From assembly GCF_031202305.1 (NCBI RefSeq), contig NZ_CP101731.1, forward strand, positions 3,162,001-3,226,000: a DNA stretch of 64,000 bases, read 5' to 3'. The notes under the pieces are model-generated. The model did no database searches. It was not told the DNA's origin and worked only from the letters and a program-made list of their open reading frames with translations. The number at the start of each line of letters is the position of its first letter. The stretch's first letter is position 1. Source of the stretch: Pelagibacterium sp. 26DY04. Lineage in GTDB: Bacteria > Pseudomonadota > Alphaproteobacteria > Rhizobiales > Devosiaceae. The position numbers and the translations under genes were made by a program. This document shows positions 53,091 to 64,000 of this stretch, one piece after another.

Positions 53091-53309
53091 GGAAGCCCTC
53101 ATCACTCTCGTGAATCAATGCTCCCAGTGTGGAACGCCACTTGGTAAGGATGTCTTAATCATACTTCACGGGGTCGACACACCCGCTCCGCAGGGTTCGA
53201 CCCGAGCTGACGATGCCCGTTAAGACCCATCCTGGTTCAGACGAACCACAGACCACTATCTGCAGCGAAGAGCCAGCCGGAAAAGAACTAAGAATTCCAG
53301 TAAGATATA

Positions 53310-53384
53310 TGGTGGGTGTGACAGGGATTGAACCTGTGACCCCTGCCGTGTGAAGGCAGTGCTCTCCCGCTGAGCTACACACCC
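53310..53384 (-). tRNA. tRNA-Val (anticodon CAC)
   Basis: A complete 75-nt cloverleaf with encoded CCA. Acceptor GGGTGTG/CACACCC, D-arm GCTC...GAGC, anticodon stem CTGCC/GGCAG around TTCACAC (anticodon CAC), T-arm ACAGG-TTCAATC-CCTGT. It decodes GUG. Confidence 0.97.
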
Positions 53385-53462
53385 GCTCGGCATGTCCGTC
53401 CAAGACGGTGCCAGCGAAAGGCCCCTGAATCAGGACCGCCCCGCCAAGGCGGGGAGAGAGAA

Positions 53463-53537
53463 TGGTGGGCGTAACTGGGATTGAACCAGTGACCCCTACG
53501 ATGTCAACGTAGTGCTCTCCCGCTGAGCTATACGCCC
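53463..53537 (-). tRNA. tRNA-Val (anticodon GAC)
   Basis: A complete 75-nt cloverleaf with encoded CCA. Acceptor GGGCGTA/TACGCCC, anticodon stem CTACG/CGTAG around TTGACAT (anticodon GAC), T-arm ACTGG-TTCAATC-CCAGT. It reads GUC and GUU. It lies 78 bp upstream of the CAC gene on the same strand, so the two are probably co-transcribed. Confidence 0.97.
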
Positions 53538-53658
53538 ACTCTCTCGACAATTCCGCCAGCGGCGGAACGTGGGGCGGATACACCACAAAGGGCGGTCGGG
53601 GTCAATAGGTTTTTGCCGTTTTGTGACGGCCGCGCCAACTCCCCGGCAACCGATCCGA

Positions 53659-54018
53659 TCAGGCCGCCAGCAGGCGCTCGACTTCGCCCACCAGATCACG
53701 CAGATGGAAGGGCTTGGACAAGACGGACGCACCCTTGGGCGCTTCGCTATCGGGGTTGAGCGCGACGGCGGCAAAGCCGGTGATGAACATCACCTTGAGA
53801 TCGGGATCGAGTTCGGTGGCGCGGCGCGCCAGCTCGATGCCGTCCATTTCCGGCATCACGATATCGGAGAGTAACAGCGTGAACGGCTCCTCGCGCAGCC
53901 GCTCATAGGCCGATTTGCCGTTGTCGAAAGCCACGACGTCATATCCGGCGTTCTTGAGCGCACGGGTAAGAAACCGGCGCATGTCAGCATCGTCTTCGGC
54001 CAGCAAAATCCGGTTCAT
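53659..54018 (-). CDS. cpdR: Cell-cycle response regulator CpdR
   Basis: A 119-residue single receiver domain: RILLAEDDADMRRFLTRALK at the start, phospho-acceptor D52 in LLLSDIVMPEMDGIELARRA, and the very conserved FITGFAAVALNPDSEAPKG. These match CpdR, which when unphosphorylated helps ClpXP degrade cell-cycle regulators at the pole. It ends in Ala-Ala, as does Caulobacter CpdR, where these residues act in its own turnover. AAGGG precedes the ATG at 54018. It is divergent from the next gene. Confidence 0.93.
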   Translation of the reverse strand: MNRILLAEDDADMRRFLTRALKNAGYDVVAFDNGKSAYERLREEPFTLLLSDIVMPEMDGIELARRATELDPDLKVMFITGFAAVALNPDSEAPKGASVLSKPFHLRDLVGEVERLLAA

Positions 54019-54212
54019 GGTCACCCTTCAGCCTGGGTTCTTAGTTCACGTTCTCAGCCGTTCCGGCCATGATTCGCATGTTTTACGAAACAGGTGCCCC
54101 ACGCAACAGTCACAATCACGTCGACGGTCACCGCTTTTGTGGACAACGGTGGCGGGGCGGTGCAAACTCAATGGTCATCCGCTTATTCGTTCGCGCGGCT
54201 TCGGGGTTATAC

Positions 54213-55094
54213 GTGCAATCAGACTATTTCGACAGACCTGCGTTCGAAACCGTGCGCCCGCGACGCCAACTCGCTCCCATCGTGGTCAATTCTCCACATT
54301 CGGGCCGCGATTATCCGCAGCGCTTCCTCAAGCTCTCGCGGCTCAACGAAACAACGATCCGCCATTCCGAAGACGCTTATGTCGACGAGATCTTTGCGCG
54401 AGCGCCCCATATGGGCCTGCCGCTGCTGCGCGCCAATTTCCCGCGCGCCTATCTCGACGTGAACCGCGAGCCCTATGAGCTGGACCCGCGCATGTTCCGC
54501 GAGCCGCTGCCCGATCATTTCAATACCGCTTCGCCGCGCATTGCCGCGGGCCTGGGCACCATCGCCCGCATCGTCTCGGAGAACCGCCCCATCTATCGTG
54601 AGCCGCTCACGCTCGAAGATGCACTGATGCGCATCGAGGGCATCTATAAACCCTATCACAAGACGTTGCAGACGCTTTTGAGCGAAACGCTCGCCAATTT
54701 CGGCGTCGCCGTGTTGATCGACTGCCACTCCATGCCCCGGCTCAACCGCGGCAACGACCGCACGGCGCCCGACGTGGTTCTGGGCGACCGGTATGGAACG
54801 ACCTGCGCCCCGGTCCTGATCGATACGGTCGAAATGGTCTTTGCCGGTGCCGGACTCAAAGTGGCGCGCAACAGGCCCTATGCGGGCGGCCACACCACGC
54901 GCACCTATGGACGGCCGCAATACGGCATCCACGCGCTACAGATCGAATTCTCCCGTCACCTCTATATGCACGAGCTCACGCTCGCCAAGCATCAGGGATT
55001 TCCGCTGATGCAGCAGCTTGCCGAAACTCTGCTCGCCACGCTCGTGCGTTTCGATGCAGTGGCCCTGGCGCGCACGCAGCTCGCGGCCGAATAA
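54213..55094 (+). CDS. N-formylglutamate amidohydrolase
   Basis: 293 residues of the FGase family: the metal motif IVVNSPHSGRDYP, YVDEIFARAPHMGLPLL, LDVNREPYELDPRMF and IDCHSMP are clear. The enzyme releases formate and glutamate from N-formylglutamate in histidine degradation. I chose the GTG at 54213 (with GGGG 8 nt upstream); an ATG at 54171 would add 14 residues. Adjacent to cpdR, as in other Hyphomicrobiales. Confidence 0.85.
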   Translation: MQSDYFDRPAFETVRPRRQLAPIVVNSPHSGRDYPQRFLKLSRLNETTIRHSEDAYVDEIFARAPHMGLPLLRANFPRAYLDVNREPYELDPRMFREPLPDHFNTASPRIAAGLGTIARIVSENRPIYREPLTLEDALMRIEGIYKPYHKTLQTLLSETLANFGVAVLIDCHSMPRLNRGNDRTAPDVVLGDRYGTTCAPVLIDTVEMVFAGAGLKVARNRPYAGGHTTRTYGRPQYGIHALQIEFSRHLYMHELTLAKHQGFPLMQQLAETLLATLVRFDAVALARTQLAAE

Positions 55095-55375
55095 GCTGAA
55101 TGGAGAAAAGAGTGGGCCGCTCTGGGCGGCCCAAGTCAAGGGAGGAAACATTGGCGACAGAGAACGGCAGAGCCGAAAAGAGTCACCAATCCATCATGCA
55201 ATATCGTGCTTGAACCTTTTTTCGCCAAAGCGCAAGCCTGCCGCTCCCCCGATGCTCGCAATCGATCCGCGCTGTTGCAAAAAGGAATCACTTCTGTAAA
55301 GCCATTTTTAACGAAATGGCATTTGATCGCGCCTAGACGGCGATTATCCGTGTTCCTGCAACATTTTGGTTCCCC

Positions 55376-56191
55376 ATGACAATTTCGTCACCCTCCATGC
55401 TTTCCGACGCGGCCATCGCCGAAACATTGCTGGCCTGCGCGGACGCCGCCCGGCCCACGACGCTCAGTCGATTTCGCACGCAACTTGTTGTGGATAATAA
55501 GCTCGCCGGCGGCTTCGATCCGGTAACCGAGGCCGATCGCGCCGCCGAAACCGCCATTCGAGAGATCATCGCCAGCCGATTCCCCGATCATGGAATCATC
55601 GGCGAGGAATGGGATAACAAAGCTACGGCGACGCCATACAATTGGATCATCGACCCCATCGATGGAACTAGGGCTTTCATTTCCGGCATTCCGGTATGGG
55701 GCACGCTGATCGGGCTCACCCATGAGGGCAGATCCATCGCCGGGCTCATGGAACAGCCCTATACCGGCGAATATTGGCTGGCGGTCGGCGGCCGGCTGCG
55801 CCACGCCCGCAACGGAACGGACCTGCCCGCCAAGGCGAGCGGCGTCACCCGCCTCACCCAGGCGCGCGCCAGCACCACCTCGCCGGAGCTCTTTACCGGC
55901 CCGCACCTTTCGGCCTGGACGGCGCTTGCTCCGCGGGTATTGCAGGTTCGCTACGGGCTCGACTGTTACGCTTATTGTCTTCTGGCCACCGGCCATCTCG
56001 ATCTCGTGGTCGAGGCAGGCCTCAAGGACGTCGACATCGCCCCCCTCATCCCCATCATCGAAGCGGCCGGCGGGGTGGTCACCACCTGGGATGGCGGGCG
56101 CGCCGAACAGGGCGGCACCTGCATTGCCGCGGCAACGCCAGAACTGCACGCCGAAGCCATGCGGCTGCTGCGCGAAGCCATGCTTGATTAG
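55376..56191 (+). CDS. hisN: Histidinol-phosphatase (inositol-monophosphatase family)
   Basis: 271 residues with the IMPase motifs FDPVTEADRAAE, IGEEW, WIIDPIDGTRAFISGIPVWG and GLKDVDIAPLIPIIEAAGG. The RAFISG form following DPIDGT matches HisN, the histidinol-phosphatase of many alphaproteobacteria, which makes histidinol in histidine synthesis. The start at 55376 lacks a strong ribosome-binding site; a second Met at 55397 is possible. It overlaps the convergent hydrolase stop by 4 bp. Confidence 0.88.
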   Translation: MTISSPSMLSDAAIAETLLACADAARPTTLSRFRTQLVVDNKLAGGFDPVTEADRAAETAIREIIASRFPDHGIIGEEWDNKATATPYNWIIDPIDGTRAFISGIPVWGTLIGLTHEGRSIAGLMEQPYTGEYWLAVGGRLRHARNGTDLPAKASGVTRLTQARASTTSPELFTGPHLSAWTALAPRVLQVRYGLDCYAYCLLATGHLDLVVEAGLKDVDIAPLIPIIEAAGGVVTTWDGGRAEQGGTCIAAATPELHAEAMRLLREAMLD

Positions 56192-57162
56192 GCGGATTGC
56201 TCGGTCACGAACGCGTCAAACGCGGCCAGGACCTGCGCCCGGATCGCATCGGCTTCCATGAACAGTTCATGCCGTGCGCCCGGGATCACCACATGATGGC
56301 CGGCCCGCAGGCGCAGGCCCAGCGCTTCACTTGCCCGCGTCTCGACGACGCTATCGAGCGCCGCCGCACAGATGAACACCGGAATCTTTAGCGTTTGAGG
56401 GAAGTCGTCCTCATTGGCCCGCCGCATGGCGGCGAGCGATGAGCCGATCCAAGCGAGCGTGGGAAATCCCACGAACAATTCCCGCCGGGCCGCGAGGATT
56501 TCGACACTGCGCATATAGCGCGCCTTGTCCGAGGTCAGCGGATTGTTCTCGAACCGGTCCTCGCTCTGCGCTTTTTCTTCGCGCCGGCCGACCGGCATCC
56601 TCGAGAGGCCCAGGAACCGCGCGGCGTTGATGAGCCGCGAGGACCATTTAAGCGACAAGGGCAGGCCCGGAAGGCTGACCATCGGCGAGGAGAGGAACAC
56701 GCGGTCGAACATCAGCCGATCGCGTGTCGCGGCCAAAAGCCCGATCAGCCCGCCCGTCGAATGGCCGACGAGATAGAAGGGCGGCGGACAGTCGGGCAGC
56801 ACGATGCCCGAATGGAAATCTCTAAGGTCTGTCCAGTAGTCGTCGAAATTTTCCACATAGCCGAGCGTGCGGTTGCCGATCAGGCGATCCGAACCGCCCT
56901 GCCCGCGCAGATCGAAGGTCGCAACGGCAAAGCCGCGCTTTTGGAAATCGACGATGGTCTCGAAATATTTTTCCATGAACTCGGTCCGCCCCTGCACCAG
57001 GACGATCGTACCCCGCGCAATTGCGCCCAGCCGGGGGAAAAGCGCGTAACGCAAGCGCACCCGGTCGCTGGTCGTGAAATAACCGACCTGGGCGCCATGC
57101 GGCACGGGATTGGATGGAAGATGAACCAGGCTGGGTTCGGATTGCGTTGCGGCCATGTTCAC
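56188..57162 (-). CDS. Alpha/beta hydrolase, lysophospholipase-like (PldB type)
   Basis: 324 residues of serine hydrolase: oxyanion region TIVLVQGRTEFMEKYFETI, the conserved ATFDLRGQGGSDRL, nucleophile elbow LVGHSTGGLIGLL and late His GARHELFMEAD. It resembles monoglyceride lipase/lysophospholipase L2. The GTG at 57162 has GGAG at 8 nt; the ATG at 57156 is the alternative. Longer in-frame starts reach 57351 but are not conserved. Converges on hisN. Confidence 0.88.
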   Translation of the reverse strand: MNMAATQSEPSLVHLPSNPVPHGAQVGYFTTSDRVRLRYALFPRLGAIARGTIVLVQGRTEFMEKYFETIVDFQKRGFAVATFDLRGQGGSDRLIGNRTLGYVENFDDYWTDLRDFHSGIVLPDCPPPFYLVGHSTGGLIGLLAATRDRLMFDRVFLSSPMVSLPGLPLSLKWSSRLINAARFLGLSRMPVGRREEKAQSEDRFENNPLTSDKARYMRSVEILAARRELFVGFPTLAWIGSSLAAMRRANEDDFPQTLKIPVFICAAALDSVVETRASEALGLRLRAGHHVVIPGARHELFMEADAIRAQVLAAFDAFVTEQSA

Positions 57163-57392
57163 CGGTGCGTCTCCTTGGGAAGCGGCAAGGATATCCAGTT
57201 GAGGTAAACGAGGCCAGAACGAGCAGGGAAAGTACGCAGGCGCCGTTGCGGGGGGCGGTGAACGGCGCCTGCGCCTTTGGCATGACCCCGTTTCCGAGAT
57301 CACATGCCCCCTTCTACCCCTTGGCGTCTGAACGCTCCCCGAGTGCTTCATTCATATTCGGTTCAGCCTCGAAAATCGGATCTTTTGCACCC

Positions 57393-57420
57393 CTTGAAGC
57401 GGAAAAATCGACACCTATCT
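57393..57420 (+). promoter_or_regulatory. RpoH (heat-shock) promoter of hsp20
   Basis: CTTG (57393-57396), 17 bp, CCTATCT (57414-57420). This fits the alphaproteobacterial RpoH consensus CTTG-N17/18-CYTATNT. The expected start site near 57427 gives a leader of about 108 nt. Confidence 0.8.
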
Positions 57421-57427
57421 CAAACCT

Positions 57428-57537
57428 GTCCGCCGGATGATCCGGGGACGCCGCCGACACCTCGCTTGCCAATGATGGGAGCGATCCGCCGGCAGCAGTG
57501 AACGTGATTCTTGCTACGTCCAGGAGAACACAGAATG
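57428..57537 (+). promoter_or_regulatory. ROSE-like RNA thermometer in the hsp20 leader
   Basis: The leader ends with TTCTTGCTACGTCCAGGAGA. TTCTTGCT pairs with AGGAGAA that holds the Shine-Dalgarno; the G of TTGCT is opposed irregularly, which is the hallmark of ROSE elements. A second hairpin (GCTTGCC / GGGAGC) lies upstream. At low temperature translation of hsp20 should be blocked and melting should free it. Confidence 0.7.
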
Positions 57538-57987
57538 CAACGCTATGATTTTTCCCCCTTCTACCGCTCCACGGTCGGCTTTGACCGCCTGTTCTCGCGT
57601 CTCGACAATCTTGTCGGCGAAGACGCAAAGACCTACCCGCCCTACAATATCGAACGCACCGGTGACGACACCTACCGCGTGACGATTGCGGTTGCCGGGT
57701 TCTCGTCCGGCGATATCGCCATCGAGACCAAGGAGAACAGCCTCCAGGTCAAGGGCTCCCGCGCCGCCAATGGCGATAAGCGCGAATTCCTCCACCGCGG
57801 CATTGCCGAACGCGCCTTCGAGCTGCGCTTCCAGCTTGCCGATTATGTCGAGGTTTCCGGCGCTTCGCTTGAAAACGGCCTGCTCCACATCGATCTCAAG
57901 CGCGAGATTCCCGAATCCAAGCGTCCGCGCCAGATCGAGATCAAGAGCAACGGCGCTCAGACCATCGAGGACAAGACGGTCAACTAA
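57535..57987 (+). CDS. Hsp20 small heat-shock protein
   Basis: A 150-residue IbpA-like chaperone: MQRYDFSPFYRSTVGFDRLF at the start, the alpha-crystallin domain from about 35 to 130 (YRVTIAVAGFSSGDIAIETK, LENGLLHIDLKREIPESKRP) and the C-terminal hydrophilic end. It binds unfolding proteins. GGAG is 9 nt upstream of the ATG at 57535. Control by both an RpoH promoter and a ROSE-like leader is predicted; a strong terminator follows. Confidence 0.93.
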   Translation: MQRYDFSPFYRSTVGFDRLFSRLDNLVGEDAKTYPPYNIERTGDDTYRVTIAVAGFSSGDIAIETKENSLQVKGSRAANGDKREFLHRGIAERAFELRFQLADYVEVSGASLENGLLHIDLKREIPESKRPRQIEIKSNGAQTIEDKTVN

Positions 57988-58494
57988 GCCGTCTCATATC
58001 CCGACGTTCCTCCTCCCGAACGTTGAAGCGGGCGTCCGGCCTTCTGGCCGGGCGCCCGTTGCCGTTTTGGACTGCGTATCCTAAAACCCCCGTACCGCTC
58101 TTGCCGCCGCGCAAAAAATCTGCCAATGTCGCGCAAAAATTAGGGCAGGAATGCTGTCCATTATTGACAAAACAGGGGCCATCCGGCACAAGCTGTGCTA
58201 GGACAAACCTGCCGGGATGCCGAACAGGTGCCCCGGAAACAAATCGCAGGATCGACCGTCTCCCGGAACGAACTGCGTCGCCAGCCCAAAGCCCGCCCAT
58301 TTAAATGGAAGGAGCGGCCTGGCGGAACCCGAACAAGGGTTCGTTTTGAGCGGCCATTTGGATGCAGCGCCGCTCCAGTGTAAATAACCGGTCTGCTCAC
58401 CCGAGCCGTACATTGATCCTTGTACGACCCGAGCGAGCGACCTGCACGGAAGCTGCAAACGCAATCTTCCGTTAACTTTGGCGAGGACCTGGCA
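57988..58494. other. 507-bp gap between hsp20 and gltB
   Basis: Apart from the hsp20 terminator I see no gene. Frames starting at 58023 or 58420 have no family features. A TTGACA at 58164 and the inverted repeat GCACAAGCTGTGC near 58186 could belong to the gltB promoter, but no good -10 was seen. Confidence 0.6.
58029..58069 (+). terminator. Intrinsic terminator of hsp20
   Basis: CGGGCGTCCGGCC pairs with GGCCGGGCGCCCG (13 bp with one G-T pair, TTCT loop), followed by TTGCCGTTTT. Confidence 0.82.
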
Positions 58495-63210
<4,716 letters not shown>

Positions 63211-63224
63211 AGGAGAGAAAGCCA

Positions 63225-64000
63225 ATGGGTAAGGTTACGGGCTTTCTTGAGATCGATCGCCAGGAGCAGCGCTACGAGCCGGCCTCGGACCGCGTGCGCC
63301 ACTATCACGAGTTCACCATCCCGCTCACCGAGCCGGAGGTGCGCAACCAGGCCGCACGTTGCATGGATTGCGGCATTCCCTATTGCCATGGCGATACGGG
63401 GTGCCCTGTCCACAACCAGATCCCGGACTGGAACGACCTCGTCTACAATGACGACTGGGAAGAGGCCGCGCGCAATCTGCACTCGACCAACAATTTCCCC
63501 GAGTTCACCGGCCGCATCTGCCCCGCCCCGTGCGAGGAAGCCTGTACGCTCAACCTCGAGGACATTCCGGTCGCCATCAAGACGGTGGAACAGGCCATCG
63601 CCGACAAGGCCATCCGCGGCGGCTGGGTCCGTCCGCAGGTTGCAGACAAAAAGACCGGCAAGAAGGTCGCCATTGTCGGTGCCGGACCGGCTGGTCTTGC
63701 AGCAGCCCAGCAGCTCGCCCGCGTCGGCCATGAGGTTCACGTCTATGAGCGCGAGCCCAAGCCCGGCGGCCTGCTGCGCTACGGCATTCCCGACTTCAAG
63801 ATGGAAAAGCATCATATCGATTTCCGTCAGGCGCAGATGGAAGCCGAAGGCGTCGTCTTCCATTTCGGCGAAAATATCGGCATCACCCGCCCGCTTTCGG
63901 AGCTTCAGGCAAATCACGAGGCTGTCCTGCTGTGTGGCGGGTCCGAGCATCCCCGGCATCCGGGCTGCGAGGGCACCGAACACGCCGGGGTCCACTATGC
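63225..64000 (+). CDS. gltD: Glutamate synthase small subunit, partial
   Basis: The first 258 residues of the FAD/NADPH subunit that feeds electrons to GltB. Visible are the 4Fe-4S cysteines [20 protein letters not shown] and CPAPCEEAC, and the first Rossmann motif [18 protein letters not shown]. It runs off the right edge. AGGAGAG precedes the ATG at 63225; it forms one operon with gltB. Confidence 0.95.
   Translation, partial: MGKVTGFLEIDRQEQRYEPASDRVRHYHEFTIPLTEPEVRNQAARCMDCGIPYCHGDTGCPVHNQIPDWNDLVYNDDWEEAARNLHSTNNFPEFTGRICPAPCEEACTLNLEDIPVAIKTVEQAIADKAIRGGWVRPQVADKKTGKKVAIVGAGPAGLAAAQQLARVGHEVHVYEREPKPGGLLRYGIPDFKMEKHHIDFRQAQMEAEGVVFHFGENIGITRPLSELQANHEAVLLCGGSEHPRHPGCEGTEHAGVHY

Noticed and set aside
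55114..55132. Hairpin GGGCCGC / GCGGCCC after the amidohydrolase gene
   Set aside because: No T-run follows, so it is not supported as a terminator.
58164..58200. Sigma-70 promoter for gltB
   Set aside because: TTGACA is present but no -10-like hexamer lies at 16-18 bp.

Overview
The window is a chromosomal segment of a high-GC alphaproteobacterium, most likely of the Hyphomicrobiales and probably near Devosia or Pelagibacterium. The evidence is the split pntA1/pntA2/pntB transhydrogenase, a GapR (DUF2312) protein, CpdR next to an N-formylglutamate amidohydrolase, a DUF1036-pyk couple, RIME-like intergenic palindromes, and promoters that fit alphaproteobacterial RpoH and EcfG consensus. The genus is an inference from gene content and was not tested by alignment.

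Layout: 0-2.6 kb transhydrogenase genes and a small cytochrome oxidase subunit (minus). 2.7-4.5 kb M3 oligopeptidase. 4.6-9.9 kb orphan sigma-54 response regulator, then an L,D-transpeptidase and a MepK-like DUF882 peptidase (cell wall). 10-13.2 kb dxs, an AraC regulator and a VOC protein. 13.2-15.6 kb GapR, DUF1036 protein and pyruvate kinase. 15.7-16.5 kb a repeat-rich intergenic block, then ribosomal protein bL36. 16.8-22.4 kb a five-gene oligopeptide ABC importer. 22.5-30.8 kb a beta-oxidation block: fadE-fadJ-fadI diverge from fadD-merR, with two similar palindromic operators between them. 30.8-33.3 kb an ALDH7 dehydrogenase and a secreted alpha/beta hydrolase.

33.4-38.8 kb is a general-stress island of small DUF proteins, a ferritin-like protein, an alarmone-hydrolase-like HD protein, a zinc alcohol dehydrogenase and a SRPBCC protein. 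Four good EcfG-type (GGAAC-N16/17-CGTT) promoters and one weaker candidate lie at the right distances from its genes. 38.8-49.05 kb looks like accessory DNA: a tRNA-Val-like fragment on the left, an eroded tyrosine integrase on the right, and between them hydrolase, DUF1275 and small secreted genes plus a seven-gene Ugp-like importer operon with two glycerophosphodiester phosphodiesterases and an RpiR regulator.

49-64 kb returns to core genes: aldo/keto reductase, a large AsmA protein, two tRNA-Val genes, cpdR, N-formylglutamate amidohydrolase, hisN, a lysophospholipase-like hydrolase, an hsp20 gene with an RpoH promoter and a ROSE-like RNA thermometer, then gltB and the start of gltD. All coordinates, motifs and spacings were read by eye; no database search was run.
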